From Erysipelotrichaceae bacterium (lineage in GTDB: Bacteria > Bacillota_I > Bacilli_A > Erysipelotrichales > Erysipelotrichaceae), in contig JAAWON010000002.1 of assembly GCA_022799495.1 (NCBI GenBank), forward strand, positions 1-64,000: a stretch of 64,000 nucleotides of DNA, given 5' to 3'. Below the pieces are notes generated by a model, which was not told the origin of the DNA, ran no database searches, and was given only the letters and a program-made list of their open reading frames with translations. Shown here piece after piece: positions 18,070-28,557 of the stretch. Each line of letters begins with the position of its first letter. Position 1 is the stretch's first letter. The position numbers and the translations under genes are program-made.

Positions 18070-19157
18070 AATAACACCCCCTCACCACTGGGCTGATCCA
18101 CACTGCGCCCCACGCGGCCTAGAATTTGGATTAAACTTGCCTCACTATACACCGCATGATCACTCTGCCATACAATCACATCCACCCCCTTAATCGTAAT
18201 ACCGCGCTCCAACACCGTAGTACATATGAGGAAATCATAATGACGCTGATGAAACCGTTTTAGCAGTTCTTCCTTTCGTTCCTGCTTGGAAGTAAAAGCA
18301 GCACAGCGAAACAACACGCCAAGCAAGCGCTGAAAGCGATTCGCCAGCGCAATCGTCGGCACAAAGCATAACACCTGTATCCCTGCTTTTTTATGACGAT
18401 ACAGAAAATGCCATAACGCAAAAAACTGAAACGGCGGAAATGTGTGAATGAGACGAGGTTCCACCAAGGGATAACCATGCGGACGTTGAAATAACTCCAC
18501 CATAGCCAACTCCTTTCGCTTGACTTTGGCCAATAATGCTTCATCCGGTGTCGCAGTCAAATACAAACGCGCACCACGACACGCACTTTGCGCAATGTGC
18601 TCCAACACAGGATTTCCTCGATAGGGAAACGCATCTATTTCATCCAATATTAACAGATCAAAGTTCTGTACATAACGATACAGCTGATGCATCGTGCAGA
18701 TAATCAAGTCACCATCCACAATCTGCGTATACCCTTCACACACCGCAATCACCTGTAAAAACGGAAAAGCCTGTGCCATACGCTCCTTAATCTCCAGTAC
18801 AACTTGTCGGCGGGAAATCGCAAAACCAACTTTCTTTCCCGCATTCACATAGCGTTGAATACTGTCCATAACCAACTCTGTTTTGCCTGCCCCGCATGCC
18901 GCATATACAAGCACATCCTTGCCTTGTGCCTGATGATGAGCAATCTGCGCAGACGCCTGTTTTTGCGCTAAAGTCAACGGATATTGTAGAGTATACGTAC
19001 CCTTATGTATTTTAGTCGGATAATGGTTTATTGGCAATTGCTCATCCGCATTGACACGGCCAAAAGCAATGCATCTGCGGCAGTACCAATTCTTATGAAA
19101 AGGATCATAAGCAAAAAACTGCGGATCTCGATTTGCGCAGCGATAACAATACATCAT
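17964..19157 (-). CDS. comFA: ComFA-like DEAD/DEAH helicase
   Basis: CYRCANRD...YCRRC zinc finger; Walker A VYAACGAGKTELV; LILDEIDAFPY; adjacent comFC. Confidence 0.88.
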   Translation of the reverse strand: MMYCYRCANRDPQFFAYDPFHKNWYCRRCIAFGRVNADEQLPINHYPTKIHKGTYTLQYPLTLAQKQASAQIAHHQAQGKDVLVYAACGAGKTELVMDSIQRYVNAGKKVGFAISRRQVVLEIKERMAQAFPFLQVIAVCEGYTQIVDGDLIICTMHQLYRYVQNFDLLILDEIDAFPYRGNPVLEHIAQSACRGARLYLTATPDEALLAKVKRKELAMVELFQRPHGYPLVEPRLIHTFPPFQFFALWHFLYRHKKAGIQVLCFVPTIALANRFQRLLGVLFRCAAFTSKQERKEELLKRFHQRHYDFLICTTVLERGITIKGVDVIVWQSDHAVYSEASLIQILGRVGRSVDQPSGEGVLLCTRVTSDIKRCIRAIQRMNQTLHATKSIHVTDIA

Positions 19158-19312
19158 GCCCCTCCTTTTCCTTCACTCCCAATAGAAGCACTTCCAATCT
19201 TACATAAAAGCCTTCTCTTTTACTTTACGCTGTATCAGGAAGAAATACAGAAATTAAGTATAATATCTTATGATTGCACAATATTTTGATATAAATATGC
19301 GATGCCAAGGCA

Positions 19313-19364
19313 TAAAAAAAATATCATAAGCCGTTTCCCTATTTTACTTCGGCATATGATATGA
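19313..19364 (-). terminator. Rho-independent terminator of the 38-aa ORF
   Basis: Minus strand ATATCATATGCCG...CGGCTTATGATATTTTTTTT. Confidence 0.65.
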
Positions 19365-19382
19365 TTTCAACAAAGCCAGTCA

Positions 19383-19499
19383 TTATGCTTCGCTGTCATT
19401 TTCTCCCTTTTGTCTGCGGTTGGAATAAAGCCGCCATCCCCCAAACAATCCGGCGATCGTTGCGATCAAAGCGATCATCGTTTTTATTATTTTCTTCAT
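19383..19499 (-). CDS. Small single-pass membrane protein (38 aa)
   Basis: MKKIIKTMIALIATIAGLFGGWRLYSNRRQKGENDSEA*; RBS TAGGAGGTAATCAT; own terminator; absent from the ORF track because of size. Confidence 0.6.
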   Translation of the reverse strand: MKKIIKTMIALIATIAGLFGGWRLYSNRRQKGENDSEA

Positions 19500-19623
19500 A
19501 TGATTACCTCCTAAGTGCTTTTATTGTATCATGATTCAGGTAATTTGTGCACCTTTCTATCAAAAATGTAATAAAATTTAAGTCTGACCTTATCAGTAAG
19601 CAATCGCTTTATGCTTTCCTTTT

Positions 19624-20391
19624 TTATCCTAAAACGCAGATGCCAAATAACCGCCGATAATTTTCGCGTAAGTGTTGATTCAATGACGCACTGCTCATAT
19701 GTTTCAATTCGGCTAAGCGCTCATTTGTATAGCGAAGATACATCGGCTCATTGCGTTTTCCACGATGGGGATGAGGGGTTAGATAGGGGCTATCCGTTTC
19801 AATGAACAAGCGTTCCACCGGGCATTGAGCTATGACCTCAGGCAATCCACGCGCATTGCGAAAAGTCAAAGGACCACCAACCGATAAATACAGATCCATT
19901 GCCAATAACTGTTTCGCAACCTCCAAACTGCCGGAGAAACAATGCATAATCCCGCTCCCCTGCTTGTACTCCCGCAAAATATCCAACGTATCCTTTGTCG
20001 CATCACGCATATGGATGATCACCGGTTTATGATATTGATTTGCCCATGTAAGCTGCTTGATAAAGGCTTGTTTCTGCGTTTCGCGATCTACCTCATCCCA
20101 ATGATAATCCAATCCGATTTCACCAATCGCAATAATACGCTCATCCTGTATCAATTCCGCCATCCTCTCCCAATCCGCATGCGTCACATCATATAAATCA
20201 CTTGGATGAAATCCCGCCGCAATATCCAGCCATGGATATGCTTGCTTCAACACAAAAGCCCGCTCTACCTCCGCAAGATTCAAGCAGATACATAAAATAC
20301 GCGATACTCCCGCATCCTTGGCTCGCGCTAACAATGCATGTGCATGCGGATATAATTCATCACAGGTGATATGTGCATGGGTATCAATCAT
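19624..20391 (-). CDS. tatD: TatD family deoxyribonuclease
   Basis: MIDTHAHITCDELY, AIGEIGLDYHWD, HMRDAT, ETDSPYLTPHPHRGKRNEP. Confidence 0.93.
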   Translation of the reverse strand: MIDTHAHITCDELYPHAHALLARAKDAGVSRILCICLNLAEVERAFVLKQAYPWLDIAAGFHPSDLYDVTHADWERMAELIQDERIIAIGEIGLDYHWDEVDRETQKQAFIKQLTWANQYHKPVIIHMRDATKDTLDILREYKQGSGIMHCFSGSLEVAKQLLAMDLYLSVGGPLTFRNARGLPEVIAQCPVERLFIETDSPYLTPHPHRGKRNEPMYLRYTNERLAELKHMSSASLNQHLRENYRRLFGICVLG

Positions 20392-20403
20392 GTAGTATCC
20401 CTC

Positions 20404-21735
20404 CTATTTACCTAGACAGAAATTAGCAAACAACGCATCCAATAAATCATCACGATGATATTCACCTAATATCTCCTTGAGATTTTGATAGGCGGCTTGG
20501 ATATCCAGTTCTGCCAAATCCATCTGTATACCCTCACGCAATGCTTGAACTGCGTGCTCCATATTCGTTTTTGCCTGTATGAGCAAACCGATTTGACGCT
20601 CATTTTGTAAAAGTGGCTGCTGGGCGATCAAGGCGTGAGTTTCATAGAGTTCTTGTAGGGCATCCATCAACTCATCCAACTCATGATGCAGGGCACTCAC
20701 AGCGATCCCTTTCGGATGTGTGTCGATCTGATCTGCTTTATTATAGACGATGCAATGAGGTTTATCCTGTACCATTTCAAGCAGTTCATGATCTGTCTTT
20801 GTGAGTGGACTTGTCGCATCAACCACCAACAGGATCAACTGCGCCGCCTGAATCATCTGTTTGGAACGCTCGATCCCAATGCGCTCCACATGCGAATCAC
20901 TTTCACGGATTCCTGCCGTATCAATGAGATTTAATGTGATTCCACGCAGTTGGATACTGCCCTCGACCAAATCTCTTGTCGTTCCTTCCTCATCACTGAC
21001 AATCGCTTTTTCTTCCTCTAACAATGCATTTAGTAGGCTGCTTTTCCCCACATTGGGACGTCCGATAATCGCAGTCTGAATGCCATTTTTCACAATGCGG
21101 CCACTTTGCGATCGTTCTAATATCATGTCCAACTGATTGAGCCACGTCTCAATTTTAGGCAATATAATATCATTTGTAAGCATCAGCGCATCCTCATATT
21201 CAGGATAATCAATATTTACCTCAATATTGGCGATGATATCCAAAATCTGCGTGGTCAAGGGTTCCAGCAGTTGCCGCACACTACCCCGTATTCCGGATAA
21301 CGCCTGTTGGGCATTGACCTGATCCTTCGCACTGATAAGATCCATGATCGCTTCTGCCTGCGTTAAATCAATGCGCCCATTTAAAAAAGCACGCTGGGAA
21401 AATTCACCGGGATGCGCCAAACGCGCACCTGCCCCCAACACCAATGCCAATACTTCTTTGGTTATATAGACACCACCATGACAGTTGATTTCCACCACAT
21501 CTTCACCGCTGAAAGAATGCGGTGCACGAAACAAAGAAACCAATACCTCGTCAACGCGATTTCCACTGTTTGGCTCAACAATGAAGCCATAGGTAATCGT
21601 ATTCGCCTTTTGATGCTTTAGATCACGATCAAAGATACTTTGAACAATTGTCACTGCATCGCTTCCACTGACGCGAATAATGGAGATCGCCCCCTGTGCT
21701 AAAGGCGTTGCGATCGCCGCTATTGTATCATTCAT
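20404..21735 (-). CDS. mnmE: tRNA uridine-5-carboxymethylaminomethyl(34) synthesis GTPase MnmE
   Basis: DTIAAIATPLAQGAISIIRVSGSDA, GRPNVGKSSLLNALL, DTAGIRESDSHVERIGIERS, C-terminal FANFCLGK. Confidence 0.97.
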   Translation of the reverse strand: MNDTIAAIATPLAQGAISIIRVSGSDAVTIVQSIFDRDLKHQKANTITYGFIVEPNSGNRVDEVLVSLFRAPHSFSGEDVVEINCHGGVYITKEVLALVLGAGARLAHPGEFSQRAFLNGRIDLTQAEAIMDLISAKDQVNAQQALSGIRGSVRQLLEPLTTQILDIIANIEVNIDYPEYEDALMLTNDIILPKIETWLNQLDMILERSQSGRIVKNGIQTAIIGRPNVGKSSLLNALLEEEKAIVSDEEGTTRDLVEGSIQLRGITLNLIDTAGIRESDSHVERIGIERSKQMIQAAQLILLVVDATSPLTKTDHELLEMVQDKPHCIVYNKADQIDTHPKGIAVSALHHELDELMDALQELYETHALIAQQPLLQNERQIGLLIQAKTNMEHAVQALREGIQMDLAELDIQAAYQNLKEILGEYHRDDLLDALFANFCLGK

Positions 21736-21867
21736 TATCTCACCGCCGTTCTTAGATATTGTATCATATTTAGCGTAAAAAACATATGACTGATAGAAGT
21801 ATGCATAAGTATTAGATCGCGTCGATTAGGCAAGCAATTGCCTGTTTTTATGATCACCGGGATCATG

Positions 21868-21899
21868 TAAAAATGCGCTCCTGTAAAGAACGCATTTCA
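21868..21899 (-). terminator. Rho-independent terminator of hsp20
   Basis: Minus strand AAATGCG...CGCATTTTTAC. Confidence 0.6.
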
Positions 21900-21904
21900 T
21901 TGTA

Positions 21905-22327
21905 TTATTTAATTGGAATCCACTTTTTAGGTGGAAGCGGGGCTTCCTTTTTAGGAACAATTACCTTTAATTCCCCATTCATAAAGGATGCCTTAATATC
22001 CTGTTCTTTTACCAATGTCCCAACATAGAAACTACGCTGGAAATTACCGCTGACACGTTCTTGGCGAAGCACATTGCCTTTGCCATCCTTTTGTTCCCGA
22101 GCGCCATTACGTGTCGCATGGATAATCAGATATCCATTATCCAATTCCATTTTAATATCTTCCTTTTTACAGCCGGGCAGTTCAATATCCAATAAATAGT
22201 TGCCGTCACGTTCCATAATATCGGTAGACATCGGCAAACTAGAGCCTCTGCCAAAAAAAGAGAAGTTAAACATATCATCGAATGCATCTTCGATCAAATC
22301 GGTCGTTGTACGTGGGAAGAATCTCAT
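21905..22327 (-). CDS. Hsp20/alpha-crystallin family small heat-shock protein
   Basis: MERDGNYLLDIELPGCKKEDIKMELDNGYLIIHATR...FQRSFYVG; ASFMNGELKVIVPKKE. Confidence 0.93.
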   Translation of the reverse strand: MRFFPRTTTDLIEDAFDDMFNFSFFGRGSSLPMSTDIMERDGNYLLDIELPGCKKEDIKMELDNGYLIIHATRNGAREQKDGKGNVLRQERVSGNFQRSFYVGTLVKEQDIKASFMNGELKVIVPKKEAPLPPKKWIPIK

Positions 22328-22402
22328 ATCTATCGCCTCTTTCTGCTTATTCTCACAATCATTTGGGATCTTCTTCCATCAGGTAATCCTGACTACACTT
22401 TT

Positions 22403-22444
22403 ATTATAATCATTTTTTTAGCACTGTCAATAGGCGAGTGCTAA
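22403..22444 (-). promoter_or_regulatory. CIRCE operator overlapping a sigma-A promoter (hsp20)
   Basis: TTAGCACTG-N9-GAGTGCTAA (22418-22444), 8 of 9 paired positions; minus strand TTGACA (22425-22430)-N16-TATAAT (22403-22408). Confidence 0.85.
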
Positions 22445-22484
22445 AAAAGATAGATTTTGATATAAGCATCAGAATTATACAATA

Positions 22485-22512
22485 AAAAGGAGTATGCATG
22501 CACATACTCCGT
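22485..22512 (-). terminator. Rho-independent terminator of tpiA
   Basis: Minus strand GGAGTATGTGCATGCATACTCCTTTTT. Confidence 0.7.
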
Positions 22513-22530
22513 ATACCTTCTTATTTCAGT

Positions 22531-23274
22531 TTATTTCGTCTTGTTAATGATATCGGTGAAGCTATCCGCCTTTAAGGATGCACCGCCAATCAATGCGCCG
22601 TCGATGTCCTCACAAGCCATATATTCAACGATATTCTCCGGTTTCACAGATCCGCCATACTGAATGCGTACACAATCAGCGGCTTCTTTGCCAAACATCT
22701 GTTCCACCTGATCACGCACGATGTGGCAGCACTTTTGTGCATCTTCTTTGGTCGCCGATTTACCGGTACCGATTGCCCAAATCGGCTCATAAGCAATTAC
22801 AATATTTTTTACACAGTTCGGGCACAAATCCGCAAGACTGCCGCTTAATTGCGAACGGATGACGCTTTCTGTTTCACCTGCATCATACTGTGCTTCACTT
22901 TCACCGATACAAACAATCGGGGTGATGCCGGCCGCAATCAAACGCTTTGCCTTTTTGTTTACGCTCTCATCGCTGTCACCAAACATCTGACGACGCTCTG
23001 AGTGACCGATGATGCAGTATTTAACACCGATTTCCTCTAACATCGGTACACTTACTTCACCGGTGAAGGCACCACTGTCCTCAAAGTGGCAATTTTCAGC
23101 TGCTACAATCAGATTGCTTGCGTTTTTCACTGCCTCAGCCAAAGCGAGGAATGGTGCTCCGATGCCATAGGTTGCGCCATCATGGCAAACGGGATCCACC
23201 GCCTTGATAAAATCAACTGTTTCAGCGATGGTCTTATTCATTTTCCAGTTTCCGACAATAATTGGTTTTCTCAT
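22531..23274 (-). CDS. tpiA: Triosephosphate isomerase
   Basis: MRKPIIVGNWKMNKT, IIGHSERR, AYEPIWAIGTGKSAT, IQYGGSVKPEN, GALIGGASLK. Confidence 0.97.
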   Translation of the reverse strand: MRKPIIVGNWKMNKTIAETVDFIKAVDPVCHDGATYGIGAPFLALAEAVKNASNLIVAAENCHFEDSGAFTGEVSVPMLEEIGVKYCIIGHSERRQMFGDSDESVNKKAKRLIAAGITPIVCIGESEAQYDAGETESVIRSQLSGSLADLCPNCVKNIVIAYEPIWAIGTGKSATKEDAQKCCHIVRDQVEQMFGKEAADCVRIQYGGSVKPENIVEYMACEDIDGALIGGASLKADSFTDIINKTK

Positions 23275-23285
23275 AATTGTGTCTC

Positions 23286-24464
23286 CTATTTATCTGAAAT
23301 CACTGCAATACCGGGCAGTTCTTTCCCTTCCATATATTCCAAGGATGCGCCGCCACCGGTTGAAATATGCGAGAATTTCTCCGCAAAACCCAACTGAATT
23401 GCCGCAGCCGCAGAATCACCGCCGCCAATGACAGTAGTCGCACCCGGCAGTTCAGAAATTGCCGTGCATACTTCCAGCGTACCTTTCGCAAACGGCTTCA
23501 TTTCAAATACGCCCATTGGTCCATTCCAAACTACCGTTTTCGCACCGGCTAACTCATTACGATACAATTCGATGGATTTCGGACCGATATCCAAGCCCAT
23601 ATAGCCATCCGGAATCGCCTCGGAATCAGCGATTAGCGTATTTGCATCTTCGGCAAATTTATCGGCACATACATTGTCCACCGGCAAAACCAATTTTCCT
23701 TCTGCCTTTGCCAAGTATTCCTTCGCCAATTCGATTTTATCCTCTTCAACTAAAGATTGACCAATGTTATAGCCCTTTGCCTTTAAGAAGGTATAAGCCA
23801 TACCGCCACCGATCAAAACCTTGTCGGCTTTTTTCAATAAATTGTCAACCACGGCAATTTTATCGGAAACTTTGGCACCACCGATAATTGCCACAAAAGG
23901 ACGCTGTGGTGTATCCACTGCGGCTCCCAGCATTTTTACTTCCTTTTCCACTAAGAAGCCTAAAGCATTGGGCAGAATGGAAGGAATCCCGGCTGTAGAT
24001 GCATGGGCACGATGAACGGAACCAAACGCGTCCTCTACAAACAGATCGCCTAAGGAAGCCCAATATTGTGCAAGTTCCGGATCGTTTTTACTTTCGCCTT
24101 TTTCATAGCGGGTATTCTGCATAACTACGATTTCACCATCGTTTAAGGCCGCAACCGCTTCCTCTAATTCTGCACCTCTTGTCACTGGGACAAAGGTAAC
24201 TTTCGTATCTACCAATTCGGATAAACGCTCTGCGACACAGCGCAAATCATTTTTGGCTTTGTCTTCCTCCGTTTTTACCTTGCCCAAATGAGACATCAGG
24301 ATAACCCTTGCCTTTTGTTCCACCAAATATTGAATGGTCGGTAATGCCTGAATGATACGATTGTCATTGGTAATTTTGCCATCCTTGCGCGGTACGTTGA
24401 AATCACAGCGTACAATGACACGCTTTCCGGCAACAGCTAAATCTTTAACAGTTCTTTTTGCCAT
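23286..24464 (-). CDS. pgk: Phosphoglycerate kinase
   Basis: [51 protein letters not shown]. Confidence 0.97.
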   Translation of the reverse strand: MAKRTVKDLAVAGKRVIVRCDFNVPRKDGKITNDNRIIQALPTIQYLVEQKARVILMSHLGKVKTEEDKAKNDLRCVAERLSELVDTKVTFVPVTRGAELEEAVAALNDGEIVVMQNTRYEKGESKNDPELAQYWASLGDLFVEDAFGSVHRAHASTAGIPSILPNALGFLVEKEVKMLGAAVDTPQRPFVAIIGGAKVSDKIAVVDNLLKKADKVLIGGGMAYTFLKAKGYNIGQSLVEEDKIELAKEYLAKAEGKLVLPVDNVCADKFAEDANTLIADSEAIPDGYMGLDIGPKSIELYRNELAGAKTVVWNGPMGVFEMKPFAKGTLEVCTAISELPGATTVIGGGDSAAAAIQLGFAEKFSHISTGGGASLEYMEGKELPGIAVISDK

Positions 24465-24703
24465 AACAAAAAAGCTCCTTTCATAACGTTTTCATTATAA
24501 CACTAAGTGCCTTTTTAGTAAATGAAAATCAAACGCTTCCAAAGAAAGATTAGAGAAAGATTCCACTTGTATTTGCCTTTTTACTGCTTGCTAGTTCGCC
24601 GCACATTCTGATCCATTCTTTTGCCTACTTCCTATGATTGTTTTTTCCTACATTCCTGAACGGAAATATGGTAAAATGAAGATAGAAAACAGGAGGTATG
24701 TTT

Positions 24704-25285
24704 ATGGCACAGGCAAAGGATGAGTTTATTGAATTATTTCAAACCCATATCAAAAGAGAAGGCGCAGATAAGTTATTGGAATATTTGTGTTCATCACAAT
24801 GCGACTTTTTCACGGCTCCGGCAAGTACCCGCTATCATGGTTCTTATCGTGGCGGATTGGTCGAGCATTCTTTGAATGTTTACCACTGTCTGAAAGATTA
24901 CTTGAAACGTGCACGGGTTAAGGAACAATATCATATGGAATACAGTGAGGAAAGCATTGCGATTGCGGCATTGCTTCATGATATTTGTAAGATTAACTGT
25001 TATAAAATCGGTGTTCGCAACAAGAAAATTGACGGTGCTTGGCAACAGGTGGAAGTATTTGAGTATCAGGATGAGTTGCCTTATGGTCATGGTGAAAAAA
25101 GCGTTTATATCATTACCGGATTTATGCGTTTAACTCGTGAAGAGGCGTTTGCGATTCGCTATCATATGGGCTTTTCCAATAGTGACAACCCCAATAATAT
25201 CTCCTATACTTTTATGCATTTCCCCCTTGCCTTTGCGCTGAGTACAGCGGATATGGAAGCCACCTATTTCTTGGAGCACGCATAG
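24704..25285 (+). CDS. HD domain-containing hydrolase
   Basis: GGLVEHSLNVYHC, AALLHDICKI, IRYHMG: HD-superfamily residues. Confidence 0.75.
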   Translation: MAQAKDEFIELFQTHIKREGADKLLEYLCSSQCDFFTAPASTRYHGSYRGGLVEHSLNVYHCLKDYLKRARVKEQYHMEYSEESIAIAALLHDICKINCYKIGVRNKKIDGAWQQVEVFEYQDELPYGHGEKSVYIITGFMRLTREEAFAIRYHMGFSNSDNPNNISYTFMHFPLAFALSTADMEATYFLEHA

Positions 25286-25330
25286 GTATTTCATACATCT
25301 CTTATAGAATGGCGCATGATCATAAAACAA

Positions 25331-25366
25331 AACGTGTAAGTATTTTTCTACCTTACACGTTTTCTT
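25331..25366 (+). terminator. Rho-independent terminator
   Basis: ACGTGTAAG...CTTACACGTTTTC. Confidence 0.6.
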
Positions 25367-25417
25367 ATGCTTTATTTTTATATTTATTATGTATGTACAG
25401 TGTCCTTATGATAGATG

Positions 25418-26941
25418 CTACTTCACCTTGGCGTCCAGCGTTTCATCCTTCACGACAACATCATGCGCACCACCCTCAACGATGCTGGTAGAGGATACCA
25501 AAGTCAATTTGGCATTTTGCTGAAGTTCTTCAATTGTTAAACAGCCACAGTTGCACATAGTATGTTTTACCTTACTTAAGGTTAATTGCACATTGTCTTT
25601 TAAATAGCCGGCATAAGGAACATAAGAGTCCACACCTTCCACAAAGGACAACTTATTCGCACCACCCATATCATAGCGCTGCCAGTTGCGGGCCCGAGCA
25701 CTTCCCTCACCCCAGTACTCTTTCATATAAGTACCATTGATTGTTACTTTTTTGGTTGGTGATTCTTCAAAGCGGGAGAAATAACGTCCCAGCATGACGA
25801 AGTCAGCGCCCATTGCCAAGGCTAAAGTAATGTGATAATCATGCACAATGCCGCCATCGGAACAAATCGGAATATAAACACCGGTTTCCTTGAAATACTC
25901 ATCTCTGGCTTTCGCTACCTCAATGGTTGCGGTTGCCTGTCCACGACCGATGCCTTTTTGTTCACGTGTGATACAGATAGAACCACCGCCAATACCGATC
26001 TTGATAAAATCAGCACCTGCCTCAGCCAAAAAGCGGAACCCTTCGGCATCCACTACATTACCCGCACCGACCTTTACGCTATCTCCATATTTACTGCGAA
26101 TCCATTCCAGCGTCAATTTCTGCCATTCGCTGAATCCTTCACTGGAATCAATACAAAGCACATCGACACCGGCATCCACCAAAGCCGGCACCCGTTCCTC
26201 ATAATCACGGGTATTGATACCTGCCCCAACCAAATAACGTTTGTCTTCATCCAATAATTCATCCGGGTTTTCTTTATGGGAATCATAATCCTTACGGAAT
26301 ACAAAAGCAACTAAGTGCTGATTCTCATCCACAATCGGTAACTGATTCAATTTATGATCCCAGATGAGGTCGTTACATTCACTCAAGCTCATATCCTTTT
26401 TACCGCAAACCATTTTATCAAACGGCGTCATAAACTCAGATACCTTTGTACTTGGATCCATGCGGGAAACACGATAATCTCTACTGGTGATAATACCGAT
26501 CAGTTTACCATTTGGCGTACCATCTTCCGTTACTGCCATCGTGGAGTGTCCGGTTGCCGCACGCAGTTCAATGATTTCCTGTAGAGTCGCATCCGGTTTT
26601 ACATTGGAATCACTGAATACAAAACCTGCCTTTGTGGCCTTTACCCGACGCACCATAGCCGCTTCGTTTTCAATGCTTTGAGAACCGTAAATAAAGGAAA
26701 GTCCGCCTTCTCTTGCGAGCGCACATGCCATACGCTCACCCGATACCGACTGCATAATGGCCGAAACCATCGGGATATGCAAAGATAACGGGCATTCTTC
26801 TTCTCCCTTGCGATATTTCACCAATGGGGTTTTCAACGAAACATTCTGTGGGGTTGCCTGTGCACTGGAATATCCAGGAACCAATAGATATTCACTGAAT
26901 GTGCGTGAGGGTTCATCAAAAATAAATGCCATAGTGTTCAC
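25418..26941 (-). CDS. guaB: IMP dehydrogenase
   Basis: [26 protein letters not shown] region, [65 protein letters not shown]. Confidence 0.93.
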   Translation of the reverse strand: MNTMAFIFDEPSRTFSEYLLVPGYSSAQATPQNVSLKTPLVKYRKGEEECPLSLHIPMVSAIMQSVSGERMACALAREGGLSFIYGSQSIENEAAMVRRVKATKAGFVFSDSNVKPDATLQEIIELRAATGHSTMAVTEDGTPNGKLIGIITSRDYRVSRMDPSTKVSEFMTPFDKMVCGKKDMSLSECNDLIWDHKLNQLPIVDENQHLVAFVFRKDYDSHKENPDELLDEDKRYLVGAGINTRDYEERVPALVDAGVDVLCIDSSEGFSEWQKLTLEWIRSKYGDSVKVGAGNVVDAEGFRFLAEAGADFIKIGIGGGSICITREQKGIGRGQATATIEVAKARDEYFKETGVYIPICSDGGIVHDYHITLALAMGADFVMLGRYFSRFEESPTKKVTINGTYMKEYWGEGSARARNWQRYDMGGANKLSFVEGVDSYVPYAGYLKDNVQLTLSKVKHTMCNCGCLTIEELQQNAKLTLVSSTSIVEGGAHDVVVKDETLDAKVK

Positions 26942-27088
26942 TCCTTTTCTTTCTTTTTTCCTTGTTTTTTCACCTAACTAAGAATAGTTTTACATATTAT
27001 AAGGATTTCATCAGGAAAAATCAAGGTGAAATGAAAATTTTTTCATCGTAAATTATGTTGCGCTTTAAAACGCTTGAATTGTATACAC

Positions 27089-27110
27089 AAAAAGGCCGCA
27101 AAGCGACCCT
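27089..27110 (-). terminator. Rho-independent terminator of the glg operon
   Basis: Minus strand GGTCGC-TTT-GCGGCC-TTTTT. Confidence 0.65.
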
Positions 27111-27117
27111 CTTTCAG

Positions 27118-28557
27118 TTAAAGATGCAGTTCCTTATATAACAGGCAATACGTATATGCGCTCTTTTCCCAACTGACATCTTGGCTCATCGCGAAACGCA
27201 CCAACGCTTTCCAATCTTGTGGGCGATGATAATATACCTCAATGGCCAAACGCAAAACATCCATCATCTCATTTGAGTTATAATTGGCGAAACTAAAGCC
27301 TGTTCCGGTTTTTTCAAATTCATTATAGGGAATGACCGTATCCTTTAATCCACCGGTCTCGCGCACCAACGGCAACGTGCCATAACGCATACTGATTAAC
27401 TGTGATAAGCCACAGGGCTCAAACAAACTTGGCATAAAGAACAGATCACATGCCGCATAGATGCGGTGTGCCAGCGCTTCATTGTATCCGCAATAGAATG
27501 CGATTTTGCCACGATTCCCATCTTGAAGCTGTCCCATCTTTTCTTCGATAGCACTTTCACCTGAGCCCAGCACTACCAACTGAATCGGCAATGCACACAG
27601 TGCATCCAACTGTTCCAACAAGAGGTAGAATCCCTTCTGCCATGTCAAACGCGATACGACCCCCACTAACAACACGTCTTCATCCTCATGTAAGCCCATT
27701 TCCTTTTGCAGGGCAAGCTTATTTTGTTTCTTCGCCTTTGCGACATTCACACGATTGTAATGGTAAGGAATTTCCGGATCCTGTTTCGGATTCCAGTATT
27801 CCACATCAATACCATTCACAATTCCCCACAGGTCATTGCGTCGCATATTCAATACCATTTCTAGGTGTTCACCAAACTGCGGTGTCAATATTTCCTGTGA
27901 GTAAGTCGGAGATACGGTTGTGACTTTATCCGCATAAAGGATACCGGATTTCATAAAACTAATGCCGCCATCATAGCGTACATTACCGTTGTCAAACAAA
28001 CGATAATCTAGTCCCAAACAACTATCCAGCATTTCTACGCCAAAATTACCTTGAAACGCCAAATTGTGAATCGTATATACATGCTTAATACTGCGGTAGC
28101 GCTCATCAAAACCATGCGCTTCCTTACATAATACGGGAATCATGCCGGTGTGCCAATCATGGGAGTGCATGATCTGCGGCCAATAATCCAACTGATTCAA
28201 CAGTTCGATCACCGCCTTTTGGAAATAGGCAAAACGTTCACCGTCATCCATATAACCATATAATGCATCCCGCTCAAAATAACCTTGATGCTCAATAAAA
28301 TAATATTTAACATCTTTTACCATTTGGGAATAGACGATCACCGGCACCTCATGATAATTGATGTTCACATGATAGGATGCTTCATGGGTAAAATCCTCAT
28401 GATATTTCTGGGCAATCTTCAAATACAAAGGCAGCACCACTCGCACTTCATGTCCTTTTTTGGTGAGTTCAAAAGGAAGGGAACCGATTACATCTGCCAA
28501 TCCGCCGCTTTTAATGAAGGGCAACCCTTCCGAAGCGACCATTAAGATCCGTGCCAT
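27118..28557 (-). CDS. glgA: Glycogen synthase
   Basis: EGLPFIKSGGLADVIGSLP, HSHDWHTGMIPV, FEPCGLSQLISMRYGTLPLVRETGGLKDTV. Confidence 0.95.
   Translation of the reverse strand: MARILMVASEGLPFIKSGGLADVIGSLPFELTKKGHEVRVVLPLYLKIAQKYHEDFTHEASYHVNINYHEVPVIVYSQMVKDVKYYFIEHQGYFERDALYGYMDDGERFAYFQKAVIELLNQLDYWPQIMHSHDWHTGMIPVLCKEAHGFDERYRSIKHVYTIHNLAFQGNFGVEMLDSCLGLDYRLFDNGNVRYDGGISFMKSGILYADKVTTVSPTYSQEILTPQFGEHLEMVLNMRRNDLWGIVNGIDVEYWNPKQDPEIPYHYNRVNVAKAKKQNKLALQKEMGLHEDEDVLLVGVVSRLTWQKGFYLLLEQLDALCALPIQLVVLGSGESAIEEKMGQLQDGNRGKIAFYCGYNEALAHRIYAACDLFFMPSLFEPCGLSQLISMRYGTLPLVRETGGLKDTVIPYNEFEKTGTGFSFANYNSNEMMDVLRLAIEVYYHRPQDWKALVRFAMSQDVSWEKSAYTYCLLYKELHL

Noticed and set aside
23459-23887. 142-aa + strand ORF opposite pgk
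   Set aside because: Antisense to a highly conserved gene; low-complexity composition and no RBS or family resemblance.
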